57,172 nt of DNA, from the NCBI GenBank assembly GCA_051002015.1, contig JBPCMS010000083.1:1-57172 (forward strand). The letters are read 5' to 3'. Position 1 is the first letter of the stretch. Each line of letters begins with the position of its first letter. This document shows, one piece after another, positions 44,322-52,856 of the stretch. The translations under genes were made by a program, and so were the position numbers. A model generated the notes under the pieces. That model was not told where the DNA came from, did not search any database, and worked only from the letters and a program-made list of their open reading frames with translations. The stretch comes from JACDBE01 sp051002015. Lineage in GTDB: Bacteria; Actinomycetota; Acidimicrobiia; Spongiisociales; UBA5794.

Positions 44322-46024
44322 TGCCTCGCCGGGGCGTCGATCTCGGCGAGATGGGTGTGCACCTGGGAGATGACGACGGATCCTTCACCGACCGCAGACG
44401 CCACCCGCTTCGCCGACCGGCGCCGGACGTCGCCGGCGGCGAACACCCCCGGCATCGAGGTCTCCAGAGGTTGGGGCGGTCGGGAAAGGGACCAGGTCCC
44501 ACCCTCCGCGGCGACCTCCTCGCCGGTGATCACGTAACCCCAGCGGTCCCGCATCACCTCGGGAGGCAGCCAGCTGGTCAGGGGAAGGGCGCCGATGAGG
44601 ATGAACAGCCCGTCGGTGGCCACCGTGGCGTCGGTGCCCCGGGCGAGGTCCCGGATGACGATGTGGTCGAGCCCGTGCTCCCCGCCACCGCCCACCACCC
44701 CGGCGTAGAGCTGGACGGCGACGCCTGCGGACTCGAGCTGCTCGATCAGGTAGGCGGACATGCTCTCCGCCAGGGTCTCGCCCCGCACCAGAAGGGTCAC
44801 CGAGGCGGCGTACCGAGCCAGGTGCAGCGCCGCCTGGCCCGCCGAGTTGCCCCCACCGACCACGTGGGCGACCCGCCCCTCGAGCGCCTTGGCCTCGAAG
44901 TTCGAGGCGCCGTAGAACACCCCGGCGCCGGCGAGCGCCTCCAGCTCGGGGATGCCGAGCCGTCGGTACGACACACCGGTGGCGAGGACGACGGAGCGGG
45001 TGCGGATCTCCTGCCCGGGCGAAACCGTGACCACCAACCCCCCGTCGTCCCTGCGCAGCCCCACTGCCTCCCTGGTGAGGGCGAAACTGGTGCCGAAGAC
45101 CCAGGCCTGCTGGTAGGCGCGCTGGGTCAACTCGGCCCCGCCGATACCCCGGGAGAAGCCCAGGTAGTTTCGGATCAGCGAGCTGGATCCGGCCTGGCCG
45201 CCGATGGCGTCGCGCTCGACCACCACGGTGGACAGACCCTCGGATGCGCCGTAGACGGCGGCGGCGAGCCCGGCGGGTCCCGCCCCGACAACGACCACGT
45301 CGACCTCGTCGGTGTCGGGGAGATCGGTCGGCATGCCGTAGGCCCGGGTCACATCGGCGTTGGTGGGATCCCGCAGCACCCTCCCGTCGTGGAGGACGAG
45401 CAGCGGCACGTCCGCCGGCTCCTCGCCAAGCGCCTCGAGCAGCGCCACCGCCTCGTCGGAGCCGGTGGAACGGTAGGCGTGGGGCACACCGCTGCGAGCC
45501 AACATGCTGCGCAGCTCGTGGGCCCTGGCCGACGTGGGCTCGGCGATGATGGTGACCTCGCGCGGGGTGCGATCGATGGCGCGCTCCCATTCCATCAGGA
45601 ACTCGGTGACGGTGCGGTGGAAGTACTCGTCGGGCGAGCGCCACGGACGGATCACGTAATAGTCGATCTGACCCATCGCCATCAGCCCGAGCACGACCCT
45701 GGACGCCTCGGGGTCGGACCAGGCTCCCCACTCGATCAGCAGCCCACGGCGGACGTCGGGGAAGTGCCGGCGGGCATGGGCGAACACGGAGAAACCCGAT
45801 GCCAGGGGGGTGGGGTCGTCGGCGAGCAGCAGCGCCATGGCCCCACCGCTCTGGCGGAGGGTGTCGATGACGGTGGCGGCGTCGGCCGAGCTGGCGACGA
45901 CACGGATGTCGTAGTCGATCTCGTACCGTTTCCGCAGCTGCTCCCCGACCTGGTCGCCGTGCTCGCGCTGGCGTGCCGCAACCAGGATGACGGGGCGCTG
46001 CGGAGCTTGCGGAATCGCCGACAT
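44318..46024 (-). CDS. Fused receiver-like / thioredoxin-reductase-like flavoprotein
   Basis: 568 residues in three parts. Residues about 10-150 form a receiver-like fold (PVILVAARQREHGDQVGEQL; LLLADDPTPLASGFSVFAHA). Residues about 155-235 are glutaredoxin/thioredoxin-like (EVTIIAEPTSARAHELRSML). The remainder is a pyridine-nucleotide flavoprotein: VDVVVVGAGPAGLAAAVYGA, VERDAIGGQAGSSSLIRNYL, VAHVVGGGNSAGQAALHLAR, and a final GVFAAGDVRR. The CxxC of true thioredoxin reductases is replaced by YGASNFE, so it cannot reduce thioredoxin in the usual way. It matches known fused regulator/TrxR-like proteins. Start 46024 has GGGGAG upstream. Confidence 0.88.
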   Translation of the reverse strand: MSAIPQAPQRPVILVAARQREHGDQVGEQLRKRYEIDYDIRVVASSADAATVIDTLRQSGGAMALLLADDPTPLASGFSVFAHARRHFPDVRRGLLIEWGAWSDPEASRVVLGLMAMGQIDYYVIRPWRSPDEYFHRTVTEFLMEWERAIDRTPREVTIIAEPTSARAHELRSMLARSGVPHAYRSTGSDEAVALLEALGEEPADVPLLVLHDGRVLRDPTNADVTRAYGMPTDLPDTDEVDVVVVGAGPAGLAAAVYGASEGLSTVVVERDAIGGQAGSSSLIRNYLGFSRGIGGAELTQRAYQQAWVFGTSFALTREAVGLRRDDGGLVVTVSPGQEIRTRSVVLATGVSYRRLGIPELEALAGAGVFYGASNFEAKALEGRVAHVVGGGNSAGQAALHLARYAASVTLLVRGETLAESMSAYLIEQLESAGVAVQLYAGVVGGGGEHGLDHIVIRDLARGTDATVATDGLFILIGALPLTSWLPPEVMRDRWGYVITGEEVAAEGGTWSLSRPPQPLETSMPGVFAAGDVRRRSAKRVASAVGEGSVVISQVHTHLAEIDAPARQ

Positions 46025-46136
46025 CCGGACTCTCCCCAGTCGCCTGACGACGACGCATCAGCCGGCGAGCCGTCGCCCTTCGAGTGTAGGCACCGGAGCC
46101 GGGTCGACGCGTCGACGGATGTGGGAGACTCGGGGC

Positions 46137-46511
46137 ATGGCGGTGCGCATGCAGTGTTGGTGTGTCGACTGTGCCGATCCAAGGGCGTTGGGCTCTTGGT
46201 GGTCCGAGGCGCTGTCGTGGCGCATCACCTTCGAATCCGACGACGAGGTCGTCCTCGAGCCGCCGGAGGGGAGCCCGGAAGACGGGGTCGCCCCCGACCT
46301 GCTGTTCCTCAAGGTTCCCGAGGGCAAGACCGTGAAGAACCGGGTCCACCTCGACCTCCGCCCCGACGACCAGGCCGCCGAGGTGGCTCGGCTCGAGACC
46401 ATGGGAGCCACCAGGGTCGACATCGGCCAGGGAGAGGTGAGATGGGTGGTCCTGGCCGACCCCGAGGGAAACGAGTTCTGCGTGCTGGCCCCGCTCCCCA
46501 CCGAGGACTGA
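46137..46511 (+). CDS. VOC-family (glyoxalase-like) protein
   Basis: 124 residues. MQCWCVDCADPRALGSWWSE begins a VOC repeat, RVHLDLRPDDQAAEVARLET the second, and VVLADPEGNEFCVLAP is the usual C-terminal metal-side motif. Members include dioxygenases, lyases and resistance proteins; the activity is not determined. It lies divergent from the fused flavoprotein gene. Confidence 0.82.
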   Translation: MAVRMQCWCVDCADPRALGSWWSEALSWRITFESDDEVVLEPPEGSPEDGVAPDLLFLKVPEGKTVKNRVHLDLRPDDQAAEVARLETMGATRVDIGQGEVRWVVLADPEGNEFCVLAPLPTED

Positions 46512-46566
46512 GCAGGTCGCCGGACGGCCCGGGCCCACGAGACGAACCCTCGATGTGCTGCCGCCG

Positions 46567-46572
46567 TACTCT
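46567..46572 (+). promoter_or_regulatory. Putative leaderless -10 box for the MBL lipoprotein gene
   Basis: TACTCT ends 7 nt before a GTG at 46580, in frame with the ATG at 46589. This supports the GTG as start by the same spacing rule seen elsewhere in the window. Confidence 0.4.
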
Positions 46573-46579
46573 GGGTGAG

Positions 46580-47404
46580 GTGTCGCCGATGATCGACCGC
46601 AGACGCTTCATCTGGACCGTTGGCCGCGGGGCGCTGGCCGTCGGCGTGCTCGGGGTGGCAGCCTGTGGCGGCGAGGGGAGTGCGACCGGCTCGACCCTGC
46701 GGGTCACCTCCACCACCGGCCCCGCCGGGTCTGCCGCCACCACCTCGCCCACCGGCCTCGCCGGGTCCACCACCACCGGGTTCGCCGCCGACCCCGAGGG
46801 TCCCCTGGCCTGGGTAGAGGCCTCGTTCGTGTTCGTGTCGGCCTACATCCTCGAACGGGGGGGCCGGGCAACGATCGTCGACACCGGGGTGTCCCGGGGC
46901 GAGGCGACCCTGGAGGACGCTCTGGCCGCCTTCGATCTGGGTTGGGGTGAGGTCGACCACATCGTGCTCACCCATCACCACCGCGACCACACCGGCAGCC
47001 TGGGCGCCGCCGCCGAGCGGGCCCCTTCCGCCACTCTGTACGCCGGCGAGGCCGACATCGCCTCGATCAACGCCCCGCGTGACCTGGTTGCCGTGGGTGA
47101 CCGGTCCGAGGTGATGGGTCTCACGGTGATCGAGACCCCGGGCCACACCGTCGGTTCGATCTCGCTGCTCGACGAGGCTTCGGGGGTGCTCGTCGCTGGC
47201 GATGCCCTCACCGGCGGTGACGGCGGCACCGTCACCGGATCCAACCCGAACTTCACCGACGACTTCGCCCTGGCCGAGCACAGCGTGGGCAAGCTCGCCG
47301 GGTATTCGTTCGAGACGATCCTGTTCGGACACGGCGAGCCGGTGCTCACCGGCGGCTCCGCCCTGCTGGCCGCATACGCCGCCACCCTGTCCGGCGGCTA
47401 CTGA
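46580..47404 (+). CDS. Exported metallo-beta-lactamase-fold lipoprotein
   Basis: 274 residues from GTG 46580 (271 from ATG 46589). The N-terminus combines RRRFIWTVGRGALAVG, a possible twin-arginine signal, with the lipobox GVAAC, so the protein is probably exported folded and lipid-anchored. A Thr/Ser-rich spacer leads to an MBL domain with THHHRDHTG (HxHxDH-type), ETPGHTVGSI, VAGDALTGG and FGHGEPV. Enzymatic role is unknown; it could be a lactonase, thioesterase or beta-lactamase-like hydrolase. Confidence 0.85.
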   Translation: MSPMIDRRRFIWTVGRGALAVGVLGVAACGGEGSATGSTLRVTSTTGPAGSAATTSPTGLAGSTTTGFAADPEGPLAWVEASFVFVSAYILERGGRATIVDTGVSRGEATLEDALAAFDLGWGEVDHIVLTHHHRDHTGSLGAAAERAPSATLYAGEADIASINAPRDLVAVGDRSEVMGLTVIETPGHTVGSISLLDEASGVLVAGDALTGGDGGTVTGSNPNFTDDFALAEHSVGKLAGYSFETILFGHGEPVLTGGSALLAAYAATLSGGY

Positions 47405-47443
47405 CCGGACACCGCAGGCCACGCGGGTTCCGGCCGATGGCGT

Positions 47444-47449
47444 TAGGGT
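47444..47449 (+). promoter_or_regulatory. Putative leaderless -10 box for the SCO6745-like gene
   Basis: TAGGGT ends 7 nt before the ATG at 47457 with no Shine-Dalgarno sequence. Confidence 0.4.
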
Positions 47450-47456
47450 CGCACCG

Positions 47457-48278
47457 ATGACCACCGCTCAGCTTGCCGCCCCCGAGATCGATCGTCTCGT
47501 GCTGTCGCTGAACAGCGCCGTCGGCGCCCGCCACGGCGCCCACCTCGGGGCGCTGGCCGGGGACCTCGGTCTCGACGGGCTGGGGATGCTGCCTGGTCTG
47601 GGGGACTTCCTCGCCGCAGGAGTCCTGTGCGACCGGATCGCCGCCAGCCGGATGCGCTACCGCCACCCCGACGAGATCACCGGCTGGCTCGGCGACCTGG
47701 TTGCCAAGGGGCTGGCCGAACGCAGGGACGGTGTCTATGCACCGACCGAGCGGTCGACTCCGCTGCTGGGGGCGTTGGCCGAGGCGGTGACCGATGTCGC
47801 CTCGTCGGCATGGGGCGGTCATCCCGAGCTGGTCGGCACCATCGGGGCCGCAGCAAGCCGGGTGGCCGCCGCTGTCCCCAGCGACCACATCGTCGCCGCC
47901 ACCCATCGTGACATCCCCGAGCCGGACGATCCGAGCGGCCGGCTGTTCCGCCGCCTGTCCACCCTGCGCTACATCCGCCAGCACGACCACGTCGAAGCCT
48001 GGCGGCGACGGCACCTCAGCGCCGAGGAGATGACGGTGATGACGCCGCTGTGGCACGACCAACGGGTCGACCTGACCCATCCCGGTCTGGCCGCTCTGGT
48101 CGCCAAGGGCTACGCCGAAACCGGGCCCTCCCGGCTCTCCGACAAGGGGCGGCGGGTGCGGGACGCCATCGAAGACGACACCAACACGTGGGCGCAGCAG
48201 TCGTTCGATGTGCTCGACCCGCCTGCCGCCGCCGGGTTCGTCGATTCCCTGCGCCGGCTCCCCAGCGCCGCCCCGTAG
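47457..48278 (+). CDS. SCO6745-like protein (helical, winged-helix-like)
   Basis: 273 residues. The pattern PEIDRLVLSLNSAVGARHGA at the N-terminus, RYRHPDEITGWLGDLVAKGL with a winged-helix-like turn, LFRRLSTLRYIRQHDHVEAW in the middle and LSDKGRRVRDAIEDDTNTWA near the end match the SCO6745 family of actinobacteria. The family role is not established; the fold suggests ligand binding or a DinB/winged-helix combination. Single-gene unit. Confidence 0.72.
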   Translation: MTTAQLAAPEIDRLVLSLNSAVGARHGAHLGALAGDLGLDGLGMLPGLGDFLAAGVLCDRIAASRMRYRHPDEITGWLGDLVAKGLAERRDGVYAPTERSTPLLGALAEAVTDVASSAWGGHPELVGTIGAAASRVAAAVPSDHIVAATHRDIPEPDDPSGRLFRRLSTLRYIRQHDHVEAWRRRHLSAEEMTVMTPLWHDQRVDLTHPGLAALVAKGYAETGPSRLSDKGRRVRDAIEDDTNTWAQQSFDVLDPPAAAGFVDSLRRLPSAAP

Positions 48279-48316
48279 ACCGACTGTCCCCGAGCGGGCC
48301 GGTGTGATCGGGCCAG

Positions 48317-48715
48317 CTACCTTGCCCGCACCGTGAGCACGGGGCAGGGGGCATCCATCATGATGTCGTGGGCATTGGAACCCAGCAGGAACTTGCCGGT
48401 CGATGTCCGCTTGCGGAGCCCGATCACGATGAGCTCGCCGTTGAACTCGTTGGCTGCCTGGATCACGTCCGTGGCGGGGTCGTTCCCCCTGATGTAGTTG
48501 TGCACGGAGTAGGGGACGCCTTCGCCGGCGAGCATCTCCTCGAGGGCGGCGAGGTCACGGTCGGTCTCCACGACCTTCTCCTCATCACCGCGCCGCTCGC
48601 CGTGGATCGAATGCACCACCACCAGGTCGGTGTTGCGCAGCCTGGCCTCCTTGAGACCCAGCTCGAGGGCGGTCGTGCCCCGCTTGGACGACAGATACCC
48701 GACGATGACGCTCAC
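48317..48715 (-). CDS. Universal stress protein (UspA family)
   Basis: 132 residues. SVIVGYLSSKRGTTALELGL starts the Usp fold; the ATP-binding G-2x-G-9x-G(S) pattern is represented by IGLRKRTSTGKFLLGSNAHD. The C-terminal strand CPVLTVRAR is typical. Presence of the GKFLLGS loop suggests an ATP-binding UspFG-type member. GTG start with GGAGGGC upstream. Confidence 0.9.
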   Translation of the reverse strand: MSVIVGYLSSKRGTTALELGLKEARLRNTDLVVVHSIHGERRGDEEKVVETDRDLAALEEMLAGEGVPYSVHNYIRGNDPATDVIQAANEFNGELIVIGLRKRTSTGKFLLGSNAHDIMMDAPCPVLTVRAR

Positions 48716-48837
48716 GCGGTGCCCTCCGGTGTCTTGCTCAAGGAGACGCTAGCAATCGGAGGGCGACGGTCCAGGGCCGAATGCCATGATGCCCCGGTGT
48801 TGCGGCTTCCGACACCTCGAGGTCATCGTCCCCCGGC

Positions 48838-49815
48838 TCAGATCCAGCCCTTGCGCTTGAACAGGATGTAGAGGAAGCCGGCGGCACCGAGCGACACCGC
48901 GGTGGCCGTCACCACCCCGGACACCTGGTCAGACCCTGGGTAGGGGACGTTCATCCCGTAGTAGCCGGACACCAGGGTGGGGACGGCGATGATGGCCGCC
49001 CAGCTGGTCACCTGCTTCATGACGGCGTTCTGACGCAGATCGCGCAGGGTCATGTTGACCTCGGTGATCTGCCCCACCAACTCGCGCAGGGCATCGACCT
49101 CGGTCCCCGCTCGAGCCACCTCGGCCGAGATGTCGCGTATGTACGGCGCCGCCGACTCGGCGAACATGTCGAGGTCGCGGGCCACCAGCGACGCCAGACC
49201 GTCACCGAGTGGGGTGACGATCCGGTCGAAACGGTTGAGCGCCCGACGCATCTCGAACCACTCCCGTTGCCGGCTGGGATCGATCGGCCGATCGGAGAAG
49301 ATCCGCTCGGCGGCCTCGTCGTAGTAGTCCTCGAACTGGTCGAGCACCTGGTAGTAGCCGTCGACGACCACGTCGAGCAGCCCGTACAGCAGGTACCCCA
49401 CCCCGGCCCCCGACCGTTCGCTGTCCCGCTCCAACCGGCGCCGCACCCGGTCGAGGACCTTGCCGCCGTCCTCGTGGACGGTGACCATCCAGCGGTCCCC
49501 GACGAAGGCGTCGATCTCGGTCTCGGTCAGCTCGGTCGACCCCTCCTCCAGGGTGACCGCATGGCAGATCAGGAAGAGGTGGTCGTCGTAGTGGATGAGC
49601 TTGTCGCGTTGGCGCTCCTCGAGGGCGTCCTCGACGGCGAGGTGGTGGAGCCCGAGCTCCTTGGCGAGATGTTCGAGGTCGCCGGGCTCGCGATGGTCGA
49701 TGTCGATCCACACCGTGGCCATGGGGCGTTCGAGAAGATCGGACACGACGTCGAGGTCGGCGGCATCGTCGTGATCGACCCCGTTCTCGAACGCCCGGAT
49801 GGTGATGGTGCCCAT
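48838..49815 (-). CDS. corA: CorA-family magnesium/divalent cation transporter
   Basis: 325 residues. A cytoplasmic alpha/beta domain (VWIDIDHREPGDLEHLAKEL; GLHHLAVEDALEERQRDKL), a long stalk helix (about 190-270), and two C-terminal helices with the signature YGMNVP in the loop between. The terminal FKRKGWI basic tail is characteristic. It forms a pentameric channel. ATG at 49815 is supported by a TAGCCT box 7 nt upstream. Confidence 0.94.
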   Translation of the reverse strand: MGTITIRAFENGVDHDDAADLDVVSDLLERPMATVWIDIDHREPGDLEHLAKELGLHHLAVEDALEERQRDKLIHYDDHLFLICHAVTLEEGSTELTETEIDAFVGDRWMVTVHEDGGKVLDRVRRRLERDSERSGAGVGYLLYGLLDVVVDGYYQVLDQFEDYYDEAAERIFSDRPIDPSRQREWFEMRRALNRFDRIVTPLGDGLASLVARDLDMFAESAAPYIRDISAEVARAGTEVDALRELVGQITEVNMTLRDLRQNAVMKQVTSWAAIIAVPTLVSGYYGMNVPYPGSDQVSGVVTATAVSLGAAGFLYILFKRKGWI

Positions 49816-49822
49816 CACGCAG

Positions 49823-49828
49823 AGGCTA
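49823..49828 (-). promoter_or_regulatory. Putative leaderless -10 box for corA
   Basis: TAGCCT on the minus strand ends 7 nt before the ATG, in the 27-nt gap after the cyclase-hydrolase gene. Confidence 0.45.
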
Positions 49829-49842
49829 GGCACCATCCAGGC

Positions 49843-51177
49843 TCAGGGCACGACGGTGAACAGCTCCCAGTCGCCGGGAACGCCCTTGAGTTGGTGCCGG
49901 CCGCGGGGGGTGAAGGCGAAGACGGAGCCGATCACCATGTCGCGCACGGTCTGGGAGACCAGCACCTCGTCCGCCGAGGCCACGGCTCCCACCCGGGCGC
50001 CGATGTTGACCGCCATCCCGGTGACCTGGTTCCCTTGACGGACCACCTCGCCGCTGTGGATCCCGACCCGGATGTGGAGCCCGGCGTCGCTACTCGCAGT
50101 CGAGATGGCGAGGCCGCACCTGATCGCCTGGGTGGGGGAGTCGAAGATGATCAGGAACCCGTCGCCGGCCGTGTCCACCTCGGTGCCTCCGTGTCGAGCC
50201 AGGAGACGGCGCACCTCTATCCGATGGGACTCGAGCAGGTCGCTCCAGCGACGGTCACCCACCTGGGCGGCCCGTTCGGTCGAGCCGACCACATCGCTGA
50301 ACAGGACGGTGACCACTCGCCGATCGGCGGCCGCCCCCGTGCGGGTGCCGAGGAGGAACTCCTCGATCTCGTCCATCACGCCGTCGACGTCGCCGAGATA
50401 GCCCGGGATCTCGTCGCCGGGGACGTCGACGTAGCGACCATCGGGAAGATGGTCTGCCAGCCAGCGGATTCCCTCACCGGGGACGAACGGTGCGTCGCGT
50501 CGGTGCAGCACCAGGGTCGGGGCGGTCACGCCCGGCAGGAAGGGCCGGAGGTCGCTGCCCAGGGTACGCCGGAGCAGGTTGGCCGCCATGCTGGGGGTGG
50601 CCGACATCCGCTCCAACCGGCGGAACCAGCCGACGATGCGCTCGTCGGCGGCGGCCGACGGGGCGATGAAGGGGAGCAGGACGGCCCGTCCCCAGTTGCC
50701 CACCTCGATCGAGGCTGCCAGCGCTTCGATGATGGCGGGATCCGGCCCCCATGGGTGTTCCTCGTCGGGAACGGTGGTGGCCAACACCTCGCCCAACACC
50801 AACGCCGTCACCCTCTCAGGGTGGCCGGCGGCGACCATGATGGCCAGGGCGGCCGAGTCGACCCAGCCCACCAGCACGGCCTGCTCCATTCCGGCCGCAT
50901 CCATCACCGCCAGCACGTCGGGGATCAGCTCCTCGAAGGTTGCGGCCTCGATGGGTCGATCGGAGAGACCGGTTCCGCGCTTGTCGAACAACACCACCCG
51001 GCCCATCGCCGCCAACCGGTCCATGAAATGGGCGACCTCGGGCAGCTCCCAGATCACCTCGAGATGGGAGACCCAGCCGATCATCGTCACGATGTCGAGC
51101 GGTCCGCTGCCGAGAACCTGGTATGCCAGGTCGACCGAACCCGAGCGGGTGAACCTGATCTCGGGGACGGTGGGCAC
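49843..51177 (-). CDS. Alpha/beta-hydrolase-like domain fused to class III nucleotide cyclase
   Basis: 444 residues. The N-terminal half (about 1-265) is an alpha/beta-hydrolase fold (LAYQVLGSGPLDIVTMIGWV; VLFDKRGTGLSDRPI; APTLVLHRRDAPFV). The nucleophile elbow, normally GxSxGG, reads LVGWVDSAALAIM with Val at the expected Ser position, so hydrolase activity is doubtful and the domain may be a ligand sensor. The C-terminal cyclase domain shows VTVLFSDVVGSTERAAQVGD, TEVDTAGDGFLIIFDSP and GMAVNIGARVGAV. Such fusions occur in actinobacteria and are thought to be ligand-controlled cyclases. GTG 51177 was chosen for its TACGCT box 9 nt upstream. Confidence 0.86.
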   Translation of the reverse strand: MPTVPEIRFTRSGSVDLAYQVLGSGPLDIVTMIGWVSHLEVIWELPEVAHFMDRLAAMGRVVLFDKRGTGLSDRPIEAATFEELIPDVLAVMDAAGMEQAVLVGWVDSAALAIMVAAGHPERVTALVLGEVLATTVPDEEHPWGPDPAIIEALAASIEVGNWGRAVLLPFIAPSAAADERIVGWFRRLERMSATPSMAANLLRRTLGSDLRPFLPGVTAPTLVLHRRDAPFVPGEGIRWLADHLPDGRYVDVPGDEIPGYLGDVDGVMDEIEEFLLGTRTGAAADRRVVTVLFSDVVGSTERAAQVGDRRWSDLLESHRIEVRRLLARHGGTEVDTAGDGFLIIFDSPTQAIRCGLAISTASSDAGLHIRVGIHSGEVVRQGNQVTGMAVNIGARVGAVASADEVLVSQTVRDMVIGSVFAFTPRGRHQLKGVPGDWELFTVVP

Positions 51178-51186
51178 AGCGGGCGA

Positions 51187-51192
51187 AGCGTA
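51187..51192 (-). promoter_or_regulatory. Putative leaderless -10 box for the hydrolase-cyclase gene
   Basis: TACGCT on the minus strand ends 9 nt before the GTG at 51177; no Shine-Dalgarno sequence is present. Confidence 0.35.
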
Positions 51193-51288
51193 CCCTGACC
51201 TCTCGATCCGTCGAGTCGGCGGTGCCCGACCGCACGACGGCATTTCGCGTAGTCTGCGGGCAACCGGGGGACACGGGGAGATCCACCG

Positions 51289-52371
51289 ATGCGGGCACGT
51301 TTGATGCGGCTGTTCGACACACCGTTCTTGAAGCGGGTGGGCTGGCACGCCAGAAGGATGTCGGAGAAGGTCGAGGGTGGCTTCTTCCGCTCGCTGCTGC
51401 TGGGGCTGGTGGTGATCCTCGCCCTGGCGGCCGTCATCGTCTGGTTGGGCGAGACGGATGGGTCGATCGGTGATCTGGGAGCGTCGTTCTACTGGTCGAT
51501 GACCACGGTCATGGGTCAGGGGGACGCCTCGTACGTGTCGGGCCCGGTGGGGTGGGTCATGGGCTGGGTCCTGGGGCTTTTCGGGGTGGCCATCGTGGCC
51601 ACCATCACCGGTGTCTTCGTCGGGTTCGTGATCGAGTTCCTACTCAAGGAGGGACAGGGGATGGGAGCGTCGGGATACCGGGATCACATCGTGGTCTGCG
51701 GATGGAACACGACGGCACGGGATCTGGTCGCCGAGCTGAAGTCCGACGCCTACAAGGGTCACGTGGTCCTGCTGCACAACAGCGACTCGAACCCGGCGGG
51801 CGACGGGGTCTACTTCGTGAGGGGTGACGGCACCAACGAGGCCGACCTGGAACGGGCGGGGATCAGGTTGGCCCGATCGGCGATCATCTGCCCCGCCGAT
51901 ACCTCCGACGAGGCGGACATGCATTCGATTCTCACTGTGCTCGCCATCGAGTCGATGGCGCCGGCGGTGCGCACCGTGGTCGAGGTCAACAACCCCGCCC
52001 ACGTCTCCCACTTCCACCGAGCCGAGGTGGACGAGCTGCTGGTCACGTCGAAGCTCGTCGCCCATCTGCTCGCCAGGTCCGCCATCTACCCGGGTCTGTC
52101 CGAGCTGGTCACCGACATCGTCTCGGGGGGAGAGGGGTCCGAGCTGTACCGGGTAGTCCTCCCCGACGAGTGCGTGGGCAAGTCGATCGACGAGGTCTCG
52201 GCGTTGTTGCGGACCAGGCATGCCGCCACGCTGCTCGCCGTCTCCCGGAACGGAACGACCTTCACCAACCCGCAGCCGGACTTCCAGCTGATGATCGACG
52301 ACACCCTGGTGGTGGTGGCGGAGTCCCTGGGGACGCTCCACCCCCTGGAGGACGCCACCGCCTTCGAGTAG
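51289..52371 (+). CDS. RCK-domain ion channel with non-canonical pore filter
   Basis: 360 residues. Helix 1 (LLLGLVVILALAAVIVWLG), a pore loop and helix 2 (WVLGLFGVAIVATITGVFVG) are followed by two cytoplasmic RCK/TrkA-like domains beginning DHIVVCGWNTTARDLVAELK. Where potassium channels have TVGYGD the filter reads SMTTVMGQGDAS, with Met-Gly-Gln-Gly-Asp. The RCK2 part (YRVVLPDECVGKSIDEVSAL) matches TrkA-C. It is related to MthK/CASTOR-like channels; ion selectivity is uncertain. GGGGAG precedes the ATG with suitable spacing. Confidence 0.85.
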   Translation: MRARLMRLFDTPFLKRVGWHARRMSEKVEGGFFRSLLLGLVVILALAAVIVWLGETDGSIGDLGASFYWSMTTVMGQGDASYVSGPVGWVMGWVLGLFGVAIVATITGVFVGFVIEFLLKEGQGMGASGYRDHIVVCGWNTTARDLVAELKSDAYKGHVVLLHNSDSNPAGDGVYFVRGDGTNEADLERAGIRLARSAIICPADTSDEADMHSILTVLAIESMAPAVRTVVEVNNPAHVSHFHRAEVDELLVTSKLVAHLLARSAIYPGLSELVTDIVSGGEGSELYRVVLPDECVGKSIDEVSALLRTRHAATLLAVSRNGTTFTNPQPDFQLMIDDTLVVVAESLGTLHPLEDATAFE

Positions 52372-52467
52372 GGGTCGTCGCCGGGGGAGTCCGGTAATGT
52401 CCCGCACCGTGCACATGCGCTTCGGCCTGATGACGAGGGCGCCTTCGATGCGGCCAGGGACCACCTG

Positions 52468-52827
52468 GTGGCGCGCTTTGAGCTGAGCCCTGGTGGGAAC
52501 GACGCCGGCTGGGTGGCTGCTCAGGTCCTGGATTTCAAGTGGGGCTATCTGGATGGTGATCTGTCCAAGTGGCGGCTTGATGACATCGAGGCGATCCTGC
52601 TCGGTCTGTATCCGGCGAAGGCGATGCTGGATCCCGAGGACGTCGATCAGGTGGTGACAGGGTTCGCCGGCTTCCTGCGGTTCCTCGGTGACGAAGCGAT
52701 CGTGGCGGCGGACCACGCCGCGCGGCTGACCGAGTCGGTCATCCGGCTGGCGCCACGGTTCCACGCCGCCCGCCTCCTCGTCATCGAATCCGGTTACTTT
52801 GTTGGGTCAGCGCGGTCCAAGGTGTGA
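52468..52827 (+). CDS. Unrecognised protein, N-terminus probably frameshifted
   Basis: 119 residues from GTG 52468. KWGYLDGDLSKWRLDDIEAI, LLGLYPAKAMLDPEDVDQVV and a helical C-terminus look like a genuine protein, but no family is recognised. Upstream, in the same frame, FDAARDHLVARFEL reads back to GGC GCC without a start, while a neighbouring frame offers MSRTVHMRFG from an ATG at 52397. One missing base near 52420 would join MSRTVHMRFG to PDDEGAFDAARDHLV, giving a longer gene. So either it starts at 52468 or it is a frameshifted gene (52397-52827). It follows the channel gene. Confidence 0.5.
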   Translation: MARFELSPGGNDAGWVAAQVLDFKWGYLDGDLSKWRLDDIEAILLGLYPAKAMLDPEDVDQVVTGFAGFLRFLGDEAIVAADHAARLTESVIRLAPRFHAARLLVIESGYFVGSARSKV

Positions 52828-52856
52828 GTACCGATTGACGGCATGAGGAGGAGATC

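Noticed and set aside
44264..47404. 1046-codon plus-strand frame ending with the MBL lipoprotein
   Set aside because: Only the last 274 codons are real. The rest is antisense to the cyclase and flavoprotein genes or out of frame over the VOC gene.
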